From: Dactylorhiza incarnata
Lineage: Eukaryota; Streptophyta; Magnoliopsida; Asparagales; Orchidaceae
Assembly: GCA_033032865.1 (NCBI GenBank)
Contig: JAWHQI010000028.1
Span: 5,909,001 to 5,973,000 of the forward strand
Reading direction: 5' to 3'
Length of the DNA: 64,000 bases
Both the position numbers and the translations under genes were made by a program. The notes below the pieces were generated by a model. That model was not told where the DNA came from, did not search any database, and saw nothing but the letters and a program-made list of their open reading frames with translations. Shown here piece after piece: positions 23,142 through 34,720 of this stretch (position 1 is the stretch's first letter; each line of letters begins with the position of its first letter).

Positions 23142-23153
23142 CTCTGATACCAC
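23142..23153 (-). promoter_or_regulatory. Copia primer-binding site (initiator-Met tRNA type)
   Basis: On the minus strand GTGGTATCAGAG follows the LTR end ACCCAACA directly, matching the iMet-type TGGTATCAGAG site. Confidence 0.9.
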
Positions 23154-24001
23154 TGTTGGGTTTTCTATATACCTCATATGTAAACAATATATCGTATATG
23201 CGCTGCGGAAGAAACAACAAGAACAACCCAAAGAGTAAGGACCTTGCGTATTTCATGAATCTAGAGATTATGAAAGCAAAATGTGATATACCTTTATGGG
23301 ATTGAGTCAATACTCAACCAAGGTGCTCCAAGAAGAAATCTGGAATGAACTTTGAATTCCAGGCAACGAAATGGATCGGCCCCTCTATAGAGATCCACAC
23401 AAGTGAAGGAGAACCCCAATGTCTTATCGTACAAGGGATGGGTTGGAGAAGAACAATCCTCTGCGTCCCCACGAATTGCTTGGTCCGTTGAAGGGGAAGC
23501 GGCGACGGTCGGCGGACGTCAAGATCGGCGGACGGGGACGAGGTCTATCGGAACACTTCCGTGAAAAGTCGCGAAAAGGATCGATCTTTTTAAGGAAGAC
23601 CTTATCGCTTCCTCTTTTATACCTAAGGAATAAAACGAGTTATCCGCAGATCAGAGTAAACAGAACAATTCCGTCATGATTTATACATTCGTCGAATATA
23701 GTATTTTTCGTCTAAACACTTTCGACGAATAGACATAATTTCATCGAAACACTTTCGATGATTTCGACGAAACACTTTCGACGATTTCGTCGATACAATT
23801 TCATCAAAATACTTTCACTGAATTTGTATCTTATTCATCGAAATAATTTCGACGAACTCGATTGGATGAATTGACACATTTCGTTGAAACACTTTCAACG
23901 ATTTTGTCTAGTATAAACCCATTCGTCGAAACCCTTTCGACGATTTGGCTAAGTCCTATAGAATTCGTCAAAATCATTTCGACGATTCATCAGGAGCACT
24001 T
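23154..24001 (-). mobile_element. Copia 5' LTR, first segment
   Basis: It is homologous to 15740-16600 and is cut at 24001 by the Sirevirus-like insertion. It includes the CACTT duplication at 23997-24001. It carries the second copy of the TTCGTCGA palindrome array. Confidence 0.92.
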
Positions 24002-25206
24002 TGTTGGAACATGGTCTTCTGCATCTCCTAGGTTTTAGAATAACAAATCATAGGTGTATTTGATCTTGTGTGTTTAAGTGTGCAGGAAAACAAGTCCACA
24101 TGACTCAAGGATAACATAAGAAAGTTGCGCCAAATTTTGAAGCCAAAATTCCAACATGCCCGCTAGCACCGGCACTAGCGCTATCGCGGACTTGAGAAAA
24201 TCTCGGAAACAATTTTAGAAGGTGCTAGCGCCAGGCGATAGCAGCTAACGCAGGCGGTAGCAGCTAGCGCAGGCAGTATCTACTAGCGCTGGCGGTAGCG
24301 CGGAGCACAACAGGAATGGTGAAATTGTTTCCCCGGATTAAAGATTCTCGCGCGCAAAATATTACTTAATATGGGATAGCGCCGGCGGTAGCACTAGCGC
24401 AGGCGCTAGCTCCAAGGCTATAAAAAGGACCCCTTGGCTCCGTCTTCCTCATCCTCTTGAGATCCAAAATTCCAGAGCTTCGTGCAACAACATAGAGAGG
24501 AAGGTTCAGAGAGATACTCCCACAAATCCATGAAGGCTTAAGGAGATCCGTGGAGAAGATTTCAACACGCGTCATCATCGTGACGAAAGACCGCATCGAC
24601 TACGACCATACTCTGCGTCTTCGTCTACTTCTCCAAGAGATCCACATATAGGGAGTTTTATATTATTGTCTTTTTATTTCACATCTTCTCTTTTAAATCG
24701 TGTAGTAAATTCGCCTCGTGTTGGCGACTAGGTCTGGGTAGGACTTAGGGCTGAAATTCGCCTCGTGTTGGCGACTAGATCTAGGCTAAGGTCTAGGGGG
24801 TACTCGAGGCCATATCCGGGGAAGGGTTGGCTAGAGCGACTTGAGGCCGAATCCGGGGAGGATAGGCTAGGGCCACCGGTTCGTAGGGATGCGAGTCGGG
24901 ATAGAAAACAAAAAGAGTTTTATTATTCGCCTTCGATTTCTAGCGTCATAGAAATCTAGTTTTGTAATCATTTTTATTAATAGTAAATCATGTCTCTTTT
25001 GGTGTAATAAAAATGATTTGTTCTTCATTTCTCTAAATTGTTTATTATCCTCTCTTTCATTATAAAACAATTTAGATCGTTATTCAAAATCACTATTTTG
25101 ATTTCTTATTATTTCAAGTATTACAAAATATAAGTAAAAGTTTTTAAAAACCCTTATTCACCCCCCCCCCCCCCCCCCCCCTCTAAGGGCGCCTACCGAT
25201 CCAACA
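24002..25206 (+). mobile_element. Sirevirus-like 5' LTR (1205 bp)
   Basis: A GC-rich palindrome block of GCTAGCGC-type words (24160-24300 and 24375-24413) ends seven bases before the TATA box CTATAAAAAG (24418-24427). A 21-base C run lies at 25161-25181 near the 3' end, against 17 in the other LTR. The LTR ends GATCCAACA directly before the primer site. Confidence 0.93.
24384..24411 (+). promoter_or_regulatory. 28-bp palindromic promoter block shared with the Tekay-like LTR
   Basis: The block begins GGCGGTAGC and ends GGCGCTAGCT and matches 11930-11957 of the Tekay-like LTR at 26 of 28 positions by eye. It sits immediately upstream of the TATA box. Its function is unknown. Position suggests a promoter element. 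Confidence 0.7.
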
Positions 25207-25208
25207 AG

Positions 25209-25220
25209 TGGTATCAGAGC
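25209..25220 (+). promoter_or_regulatory. Primer-binding site (initiator-Met tRNA)
   Basis: TGGTATCAGAGC lies two bases after the LTR end, an exact match to the plant iMet-type site. Confidence 0.93.
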
Positions 25221-25256
25221 TAGGTTTTATTCCAATCGGCTTAACGACCGGGAATA

Positions 25257-26723
25257 ATGGCGTCTCATGATCTCGCTTCGACTAGTGGGGAAAATTTTTA
25301 TGAAGAAGAAAAATCTCCTAAACCACCTTTATTCGAAGGGAGAAATTATAAAGGGTGGAAATTATTAATGGAAAAATGTATTAAAAATTTAGATATCAAT
25401 GCATGGGATATAGCAATAGTTAGACCAGCAAATGAATCAAATAAACAAGAACGTCATCTAAATGCAAAAGGCAAACATTATTTATTTTGTGCCCTATCAA
25501 ATGAAATTTTCAAATTAATATATTGTTTTTCTAGTGCATACAAAGTATGGAAATTTCTTGAAGAAATGTATGATTCTCCTTCTGCAGGTATGGAACAATC
25601 GCAAGAGGCGGAGAATATGCAAGTTTGCACAAGTCTTCAAGAATGCTCCTCTCATGACGGATCAATGGAGCACACATCTAATGGAAGAAAAGAAGAAGTA
25701 TTGTGTTCGGAAGAGGAGTGCCAAAAAGATGTCAAAGAAACGATATGTTCAAATCATGCCTCTCCCGAAAGCAATGTAAGGAAATCAAATTCCATCTTTT
25801 GTACTTCTATCTCTTCATTACAATTGCTTCAAACTACAAAGCGCAAAATTAAGAAATTAAAAAATGCTAATAAACATTTGCGCTTAGGAAAAAAAAATTT
25901 AAAGGAAAAAATTAATGAACAATCAAATTCAAATTTTTCTAGTTCTATCCATGGTTCCTTAGTTGAAAACACTACACCTTGTATGGAATTTGATGACTTA
26001 AAAGAAAATTGCAAGGAACTTGAAAAGGAACTTCTTTTTATAAAAGAACAAAATAAAAAATTATGTTTAAAAAATTCATCTTTGGAAAATGATTGTGCTA
26101 AGTGTAAAGAATATAAAACTGAAATTAAAGAGATGGATGAAACATTTGATGAATATAGAAACAATTATCAAGATCATATAGATTCAATTGTTTCAACTCT
26201 TAAAAATAGCACAATCGCTTATAATAAAGCTAGACAAAATTTAAAGATTAAAAATGATGAATTAAAATCAAAAATCAACTTGCTTATGAAAATTGTAAAT
26301 ACAAATTCACAATATCAAACTATATCTAAAAACAAGTTGAATATGAATATGAACATCTTACCTAAGTTTAAAAATGGGAGTAATGAATATAAAGGATTTG
26401 TAAATCAAAATCAAAATCACCATAATTTACAAAATCATGTTTCTCCCAACCTAAAATTAAATGCAAACAAATTTCCTTCAAATTATAAATTCAAAAACCT
26501 TTTTGATCCAAATGTTCAAGTAAATGATTATGGAAATTTAAAAACTAAAAATAATGTTAAACCAAGATTTGAATGGAGACCCAAAGTTAAAGATGAAACA
26601 CAAACTCCACTCAAAAGGGCTCATTCACTTCCATCTCCTCAAAAGCAAACACGATGTATTTGGGTACCCAAAGGAACCGTCACACCCGGTCCTCTTTGGA
26701 TACCTAAATCTCTTATTCATTAG
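25257..26723 (+). CDS. Copia/Sirevirus-type gag-like protein (488 aa)
   Basis: An uninterrupted ORF starts at the first ATG after the primer site. The N-terminus holds PPLFEGRNYKGWKLLMEKC (about residues 23-41) and KVWKFLEEMYDSP (about 98-110), typical of the copia gag UBN2/DUF4219 type. The middle (about 190-360) is Lys/Glu/Asn-rich and predicted to be coiled-coil. The C-terminus has RCIWVPKGTVTPGPLWIPKS, a tail seen before the gag_pre-integrase domain in Sireviruses, followed by the stop. I see no CCHC zinc knuckle. It would form the particle shell and depend on other elements for enzymes. The reading frame is open despite the decay around it, which fits recent activity. Confidence 0.85.
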   Translation: MASHDLASTSGENFYEEEKSPKPPLFEGRNYKGWKLLMEKCIKNLDINAWDIAIVRPANESNKQERHLNAKGKHYLFCALSNEIFKLIYCFSSAYKVWKFLEEMYDSPSAGMEQSQEAENMQVCTSLQECSSHDGSMEHTSNGRKEEVLCSEEECQKDVKETICSNHASPESNVRKSNSIFCTSISSLQLLQTTKRKIKKLKNANKHLRLGKKNLKEKINEQSNSNFSSSIHGSLVENTTPCMEFDDLKENCKELEKELLFIKEQNKKLCLKNSSLENDCAKCKEYKTEIKEMDETFDEYRNNYQDHIDSIVSTLKNSTIAYNKARQNLKIKNDELKSKINLLMKIVNTNSQYQTISKNKLNMNMNILPKFKNGSNEYKGFVNQNQNHHNLQNHVSPNLKLNANKFPSNYKFKNLFDPNVQVNDYGNLKTKNNVKPRFEWRPKVKDETQTPLKRAHSLPSPQKQTRCIWVPKGTVTPGPLWIPKSLIH

Positions 26724-29700
26724 GTATCATCAATTGCATGAAGTAGAATCCTTTCAAAATGAAATATACAAAGTTCTACTTCATGATATGCTTTCATGTC
26801 TTTTACTTTTTCTTGTTTTTTTTTTTTTTTTGAACTATCATGTCATGGTCATCCTATATAGTATTAAAAATATGATTTTATCTCTTAAAAGCTTAATATG
26901 ATTATAAAATCAAATTGATCAAAATTCAAAATCATATTTTATTTTGATGACCTATCTTTTATTCTTATATTCATTGCCTCTAAATATCTTATATTATCCA
27001 TATGAATCAAACTCTAAATTTGCTATAAAATATTTCAAATTAAATCCAGTTATTAGGCTATTAAGAGTTTCAGCCTTCACCAACAAGTGGTTTAGTAAAT
27101 AACATGATCTAAAAGAAAATACAAGATCTAAATAAAAGCTCAACTTTCAATATGGTTGTCTTTGTTCACAACAAAAAAAATTATATTATGTTCACTCCTT
27201 GATGCCAAACAAGATCTAAACCATCACTATTGTTCACCCATCAAAAATCACATATATATATTAAAATTTCTTAAAATGTATTGAAAGAATTTACCGTCAT
27301 TTGAATTCACATGCACCACCATGATCTATTGATGTCCTTTGCTAAAATTCTCTAACATCATATATCATAAGTCATACAAAAAATCTTCTAAAAACAATCA
27401 TCTCTATCACAATTATGTGAATCATAATTGATATATTAATTGATGACAATTGATATTATAATTACATACCATGGTTGGTGTATTATGTGTGTATTGTGAT
27501 TTATTTCTAGTTTAGACCTTTGAATCATCTTGATATCAAATCAAATAGAATCGTCACTCCATTCTAGGTCTATAAGTTGAAACACTATCAAACCTTTGTA
27601 TAACATTAATCTCAAACTTATCATACTAACATTGTCGCCTAAAGAATATTTGTGTCTATGTTAGGCTTTATATGTTTACCAAGACATACATGCTGGGTAT
27701 TCTCATCTAGGGCTTATCCATGGTATTCTTGTGCATGAACATTATGGTTAATCACTAAAATCATGCATATTTGAATTGTTCATTCATGTCATCTCATGCA
27801 AAGTTTAGTTGGTAAAGTCATATACAAAATCGCTAATGTTTCATGAAATTTGCACTATCCAGACATTTCCTAAAAATCTAAAATTTCAGCATGAAACAAC
27901 TGTTTGGACACTTAATCAAGATCAATAAACAAAAATTTCAAAATCATCAAAAATCGTGTACTGTTTCCCGCGCTAGTGCTAACGCCGGCGCTAGCGCACC
28001 TATGTGTTTTTCTGTATTTTTAAAATTTTGAAAAATCCCTAAAAATATATTAATCTATGTGTACTATTCATTTCTGCATTTTTGCTTTTATTACATTTTT
28101 GAAAAATCAAATACAAAAATACAAAAGCCAAATTACAAAAAAAATTATATGTTTTGCCTTTGTGTTTTTTGTCATTTGTTTAAATTCTATTTCTAAAAGC
28201 AAAAATCAAATACAAAAATATAAAACAAAAAAATTTATCAAAAATTGTTATTTTTGAACTTAACTTTTTACTTATATCTTGCGAAATGGTGATTTGGGCT
28301 ATCATCCCATCATATCACCTAGTACCGGGCGAACCTCTCACAAGGTAGTCCTCGGGAAGTCCAAGATTAATTTTATAAGTTCAAACTTTAAATAAAAATT
28401 ATTCTTCAAAAATATCAAAAATATTGTATGGACTTCATTGAAAATCAAGCATGATTTAATCTATTATTTAGAACTTCTATAATGTTGCAATTTATCTTTT
28501 CAAACTACTTTGAACATTGCTTTCATCATGCTTTGATATATCTATTAATATGTGCATCAATTATTGTGAGAAAGTTGTGTAGAACTAAGCTTAGCATGCC
28601 TCTAAGTATGAGTAAATGCTTTATGTTTGATAATGATCGTTATTCACTCACTTATTTTGGAATTGTCTACATATGTGTTTAATCTAAGAATACTTGTGTA
28701 TGTTTTGTAATAGTACAATGAATTAATATTGCACAAGTATCTTACCTACACAACCTTTATTTGCACTTTTAAAAGTTAAGAAAAGTGGTTATCTTTCTTA
28801 TAAATTATATTGGTTTGCAAAACAAGTGTATTCGGAGAACTTTGTACAAAACAAAATTATAAAATAAAGTGACAAAGATAACTCCACCAAGCACTATTTA
28901 AACCTCCTGATAAGTCTTAATAAGCGTTGTGAGGTTGAGCACCTTGGAAAGAATAGTAAAGTATCTTGTGCAAACCATAACTTTCTTTCAAAATAAAAAC
29001 CACTTATTCTTAAGTACACCGGATCACAACAAAAAAAACAATATTGAAGAATAAAATATGTGATCCCCCAAGCTACTTTGCACCCTGATAAGTCTTAATG
29101 AGCAATGTGTGTGCAAAGCATCTTGGTAGTTGTACATTTTTTTGTGCATTGAAGTGAGTGGAAGTAAAATTATTTGTGTTTTATTGTGCTCTTTACTTTA
29201 CATATTACTTGTATTTTTTATTAAAATATTTGTTTACTCTGTTCAAAATACACTTTTGTACACATCATTATCTTCCATAACACTTCTTCTCATGAGTATT
29301 GGATCCTAATGCAAATTCTATACTACTCTTTATTTATGAAATGCACTAGATAACCTAGCATGCAATCTACAATGTTTGGTATGATTTGAAATTATGAATT
29401 AAAATAACATTGTAGTAATCTTTTTTTTTATAATATTATTTCATGCTTGGTTACATTATTGAAGATTTTAATTGAACAATGATTTACAAAAACATCTTCT
29501 TTATGAAATTTAACTCATATATCTTTTTATGGATCATCATTACAATAAGATGTTTCTTGTATTTCTATAAGTCTTCCGCATCATCACCATATATTTCTAC
29601 CTTGCGCTCTCATGCTTATATCAAAGTCTTAAATACCAAAATTCCTTTCTTTCAACAAATGGTAGAGTTGCTTGGTAGATTTTATATTGGTTACTCTAAA

Positions 29701-30300
29701 CATGAATATTTTCTTTTTTTGCTAAAATTCTGATTTATGAATGGATTTCAAAATAGCTATGTGAGTGTTTTCATAAATTCAAATAAAAATATATATCCAT
29801 AGGCTATGTCATTAGATTTAAAAAGCTTAAATGTTTCCAATAATTATTATCCATGACTTCATTTCTCACCATAGCGGGGGCGTAGGGTTGTAGACATTAG
29901 ATAACATTTATCTCTAGTCATGTCTTGTCCTTAACCGGGGAGGGTTCCAGTGGGGCCTTGCGAGGCACTGGGGGGAAAGAGTGCTAGGTTGAGTTGTGTC
30001 TAGTGTTTGCATATGGGACTAACACCCCAACCTACGGCATGTATGCAGCTCCTCATGCCCATCCGTCACTTAGTACGGGGCTAGGGTGTAGACATATTGT
30101 CTGGGTAGTTTAGTTACTTGGAAATCATTACATTTTGGTTATACTACAAACTCTGATTTATGAAAATGTTGTAATACTCAAACTCTGATCTATTTAAATG
30201 AAAAGTATTCTAAAACTCCTTATCATTTCCTTCTCTACAAGCTCGATCATGCTTTTATCTTCTTCGCAACTTTTTAGTGATGTCTCCTTACCCGCTTTTG
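26724..30300 (+). other. Non-coding interior replacing pol
   Basis: AT-rich sequence without recognisable pol motifs. Features seen: a T-run at 26817-26832, a GCGCTAGTGCTAACGCCGGC palindrome block at 27970-28000, a block (28318-28370) resembling 5785-5830, a pair of similar sentences around 28890-28940 and 29070-29110 (CCTGATAAGTCTTAAT), and a GC-richer island at 29868-30110. Confidence 0.6.
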
Positions 30301-30308
30301 CTAATAAC

Positions 30309-30568
30309 AAAAGGGGGAGAACTAACATGATAAATATAATCTGCTATCAAAATATAAAACTAACATGCCTAATTAAGTTGATAGCTTACATATTAGGAGA
30401 GCATTCACTTAGGGGGAGCATGCATTTAGGGGGAGCAATTCTATATGCTAAAATCGACAATTATCCTAAGTCATCACTCTCACACACACACAAGTATGTT
30501 TCTTCATGCTTATATATATTAATGCTTTGATTTATCATTAATGGAGTTGTTATTATCAAAAGGGGGAG
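30309..30568 (+). promoter_or_regulatory. Multiple polypurine tracts
   Basis: Purine tracts AAAAGGGGGAGA (about 30309-30320), AGGGGGAGCA (30411-30420), AGGGGGAGCA (about 30428-30437) and AAAAGGGGGAG (about 30558-30568) precede the 3' LTR at 30571. Repeated tracts of this type are a described Sirevirus trait. Confidence 0.8.
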
Positions 30569-30570
30569 TT

Positions 30571-31772
30571 TGTTGGAACATGGTCTTCTGCATCTCTTAG
30601 GTTTGAGAATAATAAATCCTATGTGTATTTGATCTTGTGTGTTTAAGTGTGCAGGAAAACAAGTCCACATGACTCAAGGATAACATAAGAAAGTTGCGCC
30701 AAAATTTGAAGCCAAAATTCCAACATGCCCGCTAGCACCGGTGCTAGCGCTAGCGCGGACTTGAGAAAATCTCGGACACAATTTTAGAAGGTGCTAGCAC
30801 CAGGCGATAGCAGCTAACGCAGGCGGTAGCAGCTAGCGCAGGCGGTATCTACTAGCGGTGGCGGTAGTGCAGAGCACAAGAGGAATGGCGAAATTATTTC
30901 CCCGGATTAAAGATTCTCACGCGCAAAATATTACTTAATATGGGATAGCGCCGACGGTAGCACTAGCGCAGGCGCTAGCTCCAAGGCTATAAAAATGGAC
31001 CCCTTGGCTCCGTCTTCCTCATCCTCTTGAGATCCAAAATTCCAGAGCTTCGTGCCACAACATAGAGAGGAAGGTTCAGAGAGATACTCCCACAAATCCA
31101 TGAAGGCTTAAGGAGATCCGTGGAGAAGATTTCAACACGCGTCATCATCGTGACGAAAGACCGCATCGACTACAATCATACTCTGCGTCTTCGTCTACTT
31201 CTCCAAGAGATCCACATATATGGAGTTTTATATTATTGTCTTTTTATTTCACATCTTCTCTTTTAAATCGTGTAGTAAATTCGCCTCGTGTTGGCAACTA
31301 GGTCTAGGTAGGACTTAGGGCTAAAATTCGTCTTGTGTTGGCGACTAGATCTAGGTTAAGGTCTAGGGGGTGCTCGAGGCCATATCCGGGGAAGGGTTGG
31401 CTAGAGCGGCTTGAGGCCGAATCCGGGGAGGATAGGCTAGGGCCACCGGTTCGTGGGGATGCAAGTCGGGATAGAAAACAAAAGGAGTTTTATTATTCGC
31501 CTTCGATTTCTAGCGTCATAGAAATCTAGTTTTGTAATCATTTTTATTAATAGTAAATCATGTCTCTTTTGGTGTAATAAAAATGATTTTTTCTTCGTTT
31601 CTCTAAATTGTTTATTATCCTCTCTTTCATTATAAAACAATTTAGATCGTTATTCAAAATCACTATTTTGATTTCTTATTATTTCAAGTATTACAAAATA
31701 TAAGTAAAAGTTTTTCAAAACCCTTATTCACCCCCCCCCCCCCCCCCTCTAAGGACGCCTACCGATCCAACA
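30571..31772 (+). mobile_element. Sirevirus-like 3' LTR (1202 bp)
   Basis: It is nearly identical to 24002-25206. Differences are scattered single bases plus the C-run length (17 at 31731-31747). Its TATA and palindrome blocks match the 5' LTR. Confidence 0.93.
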
Positions 31773-31777
31773 CACTT

Positions 31778-31978
31778 ATTTCCCGTTGAGACATTCTCAA
31801 TTTAATTCTGAACAGTCATAGGATTGGTCCTCCACTTATATCTAATATGAGTGAGGCCAACACAATCCTTTCTCCAACTTCTCTAAACACCTTTTATGTG
31901 CGACCTTATAGGCTCATATTGCATTGACAGTAAGACTAACTGCTTGATTGCTTTGAGATCATCTCAGAAACTCCAACA
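31778..31978 (-). mobile_element. Copia 5' LTR, second segment
   Basis: It continues the LTR cut at 24001 and matches about 16560-16762. It ends CTCCAACA next to the ATTAG duplication. Confidence 0.92.
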
Positions 31979-31983
31979 ATTAG

Positions 31984-33180
31984 GCCCAGCTCTTCGTCAT
32001 GGAGTGCGCGGGTGTTGTTCGTTAAGAAAAATAATGGTAGTATGCAGTTTTGCATAGACTATCGCGAGTTGAACAAATTGACTCTCAAGAATAAATATTC
32101 GATTCCACGAATCGATGATTTGTTCAATCAGCTGGTGGGGTCGTCGGTGTACTCCAAGTTGGACTTGAAGTCGGGCTACTATCAGTTGAGGATTCGAGAA
32201 GAGGATATTTCCAAGACAGTTTTTGGGACGAGGTATGGTCATTTTGAGTTCTCGGTGCTGTCGTTTGGTTTGACGAACGCGCCATCAGTGTTCATGGATT
32301 TGATGAACAGAGTGTTTCGGCAATACCTAGATTCGTTCGTGGTGGTGTTCATCGACGACATCTTAGTGTATTCAAAGTCGAAGGCGGAGCATGAGTCTCA
32401 TTTGAGATTAGTGTTGCAGATTCTGAGGGATAACCAGCTTTATGCTAAGTTCACAAAGTGCGAGTTCTAGATCGGGAAGGTGGCATTTCTGGGTCACGTG
32501 ATAAGTGGTGATGGGAGGCAGTGGATCCAGCGAAGATTGAAGCCATTAGAGATTGGCCTGTACTAAGAACCGTGGCGGAAATACGAAGTTTCCTTAGACT
32601 AGCCGGTTATTACAGAAGGTTCGTTGAGAACTTTTCGCGGATGGCTTTTCCCCTCACCACTCGTACCCGAAAGGACCAGAAGTTTGTGTGTACGCCAGAG
32701 TGTGCCTGTGCGTTCGAGACCTTGAAGGAAAGATTGATGTCTGCTCTAATCCTAAGTCTCCCTAGTGGGACTGAAGGATTTCAAATTTTGAGCGGCGCAC
32801 CAGGTTGCGGTTTGGGTTGCGTGCTGGTGCAGCATGGCAATGTGATAGCTTATGGGTCGAGGCAGCTAAAGCCTCATGAGAGAAATTACCCCGTTCACGA
32901 TTTGGAGTTGGCGGCAGTGATTTTTGCGTTGAAGTTGTGGCGGCACTACGTGTATGGCGCGAAGGTGGAAATCTTCACGGACCACAAAAGCTTGAAGTAT
33001 CTTCTAGACCATAAGGATCTTAATATGAGGCAGCGTAGGTAGGTCGAGTTCCTTGGGGACTACGACATAGTGATTCAGTATACGCCAGGCAAGGCCAATG
33101 TGGTGGCTGAAACCTTGAGTAGAAAGTATTTCGGGAAGGGAAATTGGATTGAAGCACATGACGAGCATTTGGTGCGATAG
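31984..33180 (+). pseudogene. Tekay-like RT and RNase H (pseudogene, continues from 15734)
   Basis: Resuming after the copia insertion, the frame holds [11 protein letters not shown] and [11 protein letters not shown], the RT catalytic [11 protein letters not shown] (about 32350-32382) and YAKFTKCEF, then TAG at 32468-32470. A frameshift follows, and from 32521 the RNase H part carries [18 protein letters not shown] and [13 protein letters not shown]. Stops at 33040-33042 and 33178-33180 interrupt it. The TAGs at 32468 and 33040 stand where the family has tryptophan, that is TGG to TAG. Confidence 0.93.
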
Positions 33181-34484
33181 TTTGAGTCTCTTGGCATTGT
33201 GTGTGTGGCTAAGGGTGAGTCCAATACAGTTCGGTTGAACTGGATCGAGATGCAGTGTGATCTAGCAGATCGAATTCGAGAGGCAACCAATGCAGACGAG
33301 GAGCGTCAGCAATTGGCGTTGGAAGCTCAGCAAAGCGAAGGCAGTGCTTTGGAGATGGTCGGTGGACTTTTAAAGAGAAATGGAAGGGTGTGTGTCCCTC
33401 GCTTTGGCAAGCTCCGTGAGGAGTTGATGTTTGAGGCTCACTTCACGAAGTACTCCATTCTTCCAGAAAGTACAAAGATTTACTTGGATTTGAAGAAATC
33501 CTTTTAGTGGCATGGGATAAAGCGGGATGTAGCTTTGTTTGTAAGCCGGTGTCAGACGTGCGCCTTAGTGAAGGCTGAATGCCAAAGGCCAGGTGGATTC
33601 TTGAAATCTCTTCCTATCCCCGAGTGGAAATTCGACGATATATCCATGGATTTTGTGCATGGTTTGCCTCGATCGCAGCAGGGTAACGATGCGATTTGGG
33701 TGATTGTAAATTTCCTGACCAAGGTAGCCCACTTCATTCCAAATCGGAAGGACGATAGCGTGGAGAAGCTCGTGGAGCTTTATATTCGTAATATCATGCG
33801 GTTGCACGGAATTCCAAAGAGCATCGTTAGTGATCGCGATGGAAGGTTCACGTCCAAGGACTGGAGATTAGTGCAGAGAAGTTTGGGCACCAAGTTGAAG
33901 TTTAGTACTGCGTTTCATCCGCAGACGGATGGTCAAACGGAGAGAACGAATAGTACGTTGGAGGACATGTTGAGGATGTGTGCTCTCGATTTCACTAAGA
34001 GTTGGGATGACCACCTATTCATGGTGGAGTTTGCTTGTAATAATAGTTTCCAGACGAGTATCAAAATGGTGCCATACGAGGCTTTGTACGGAAGGCGGTG
34101 TCGAACGCTGATGTCTTGGGTAGAGGCAGGAGACACCCAGCTATTAGGAAAAGAAGTGGTGGCAGACGCTTGTGAGTTGGTACGAACGATCCAGGAGCGC
34201 ATGAAGTATTTTAATGCGCACCACAGAAATGTGGAGTTTGCAGTGGGCGACATGGTCTACTTGAAGATCAAGTCGTTTAAAGGCGTTTCACGGATTCGGC
34301 GACTCAAGAAGTTGAGTCTGAGGTATTTGGGTCTGTTTGAGGTTACAGAGCACATAGGCGAAGCGGCCTATCGATTAGCGTTGTCTGCAGAGCTAAGTTG
34401 ATTACATGATGTATTTCATGTTTCGGTGCTGAGGAAAGCGTTGGTGGAACCAGAAGATGTTGTTGAGTCTTCGATAGTTCCTTA
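33181..34484 (+). pseudogene. Tekay-like integrase (pseudogene)
   Basis: The zinc-binding region includes CQTCALVKAEC (about 33550-33582). The catalytic core shows SMDFVHGLPRS, VSDRDGRFTS and HPQTDGQTERTNSTLEDML, so the D, D and E residues are all visible. Single stops at 33505-33507 (TAG for the usual tryptophan), 34399-34401 (TGA) and 34482-34484 (TAA) break an otherwise continuous frame. Confidence 0.94.
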
Positions 34485-34718
34485 AGCCGAAGATCTGAGG
34501 ACGATAGTTCGTCCGGTTTGTGTGGAGGATTCTGAAGTCCGACGGTTGCAGAATAAAGAGGTCAAGGTGGTGAAAGTGCGTTGGGATAATTGCGGACGAG
34601 ACGAGTTCTCATGGGAACACGAGCAAACGATGCGGGATGACTTTCCGGAACTGTTTGTTTCAGGTATGTGCGTTATTTGTGCTTTCGTTAACGCCGTAAA
34701 TTTCGAGAACGAAATTCT
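34485..34718 (+). pseudogene. Chromodomain-like C-terminus of the Tekay-like integrase
   Basis: The frame continues with QNKEVKVVKVRW and EFSWEHEQTMRDDFPELF, matching the chromodomain-type tail of Tekay/Del integrases, which directs insertion to heterochromatin. It runs almost to the polypurine tract. Confidence 0.85.
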
Positions 34719-34720
34719 TT

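Larger units (their letters stand above)
24002..31772 (+). mobile_element. Non-autonomous, gag-only Sirevirus-like LTR retrotransposon
   Basis: It is bounded by TGTTGGAACATGG (24002) and GATCCAACA (31772) with the exact duplication CACTT at 23997-24001 and 31773-31777. It has two LTRs of about 1.2 kb, an iMet primer site, one long gag-like ORF, 3.5 kb of non-coding AT-rich sequence and several AAAGGGGGAG-type tracts before the 3' LTR. Multiple such tracts are known from Sireviruses. Protease, integrase, RT and RNase H are absent, not merely broken. This is the youngest layer here by nesting, and its LTRs are very similar. Confidence 0.92.
15740..31978 (-). mobile_element. Ty1/copia element in Tekay pol, minus strand
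   Basis: It is bounded by TGTTGGGTTTTC (15740) and CTCCAACA (31978) with the exact 5-bp duplication ATTAG at 15735-15739 and 31979-31983. Joining the flanks restores the Tekay RT frame across the junction. Genes read on the minus strand in the order gag, protease, integrase, RT, RNase H, as in copia. Its 5' LTR is split by a Sirevirus-like insertion at 24002-31772. Confidence 0.95.
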
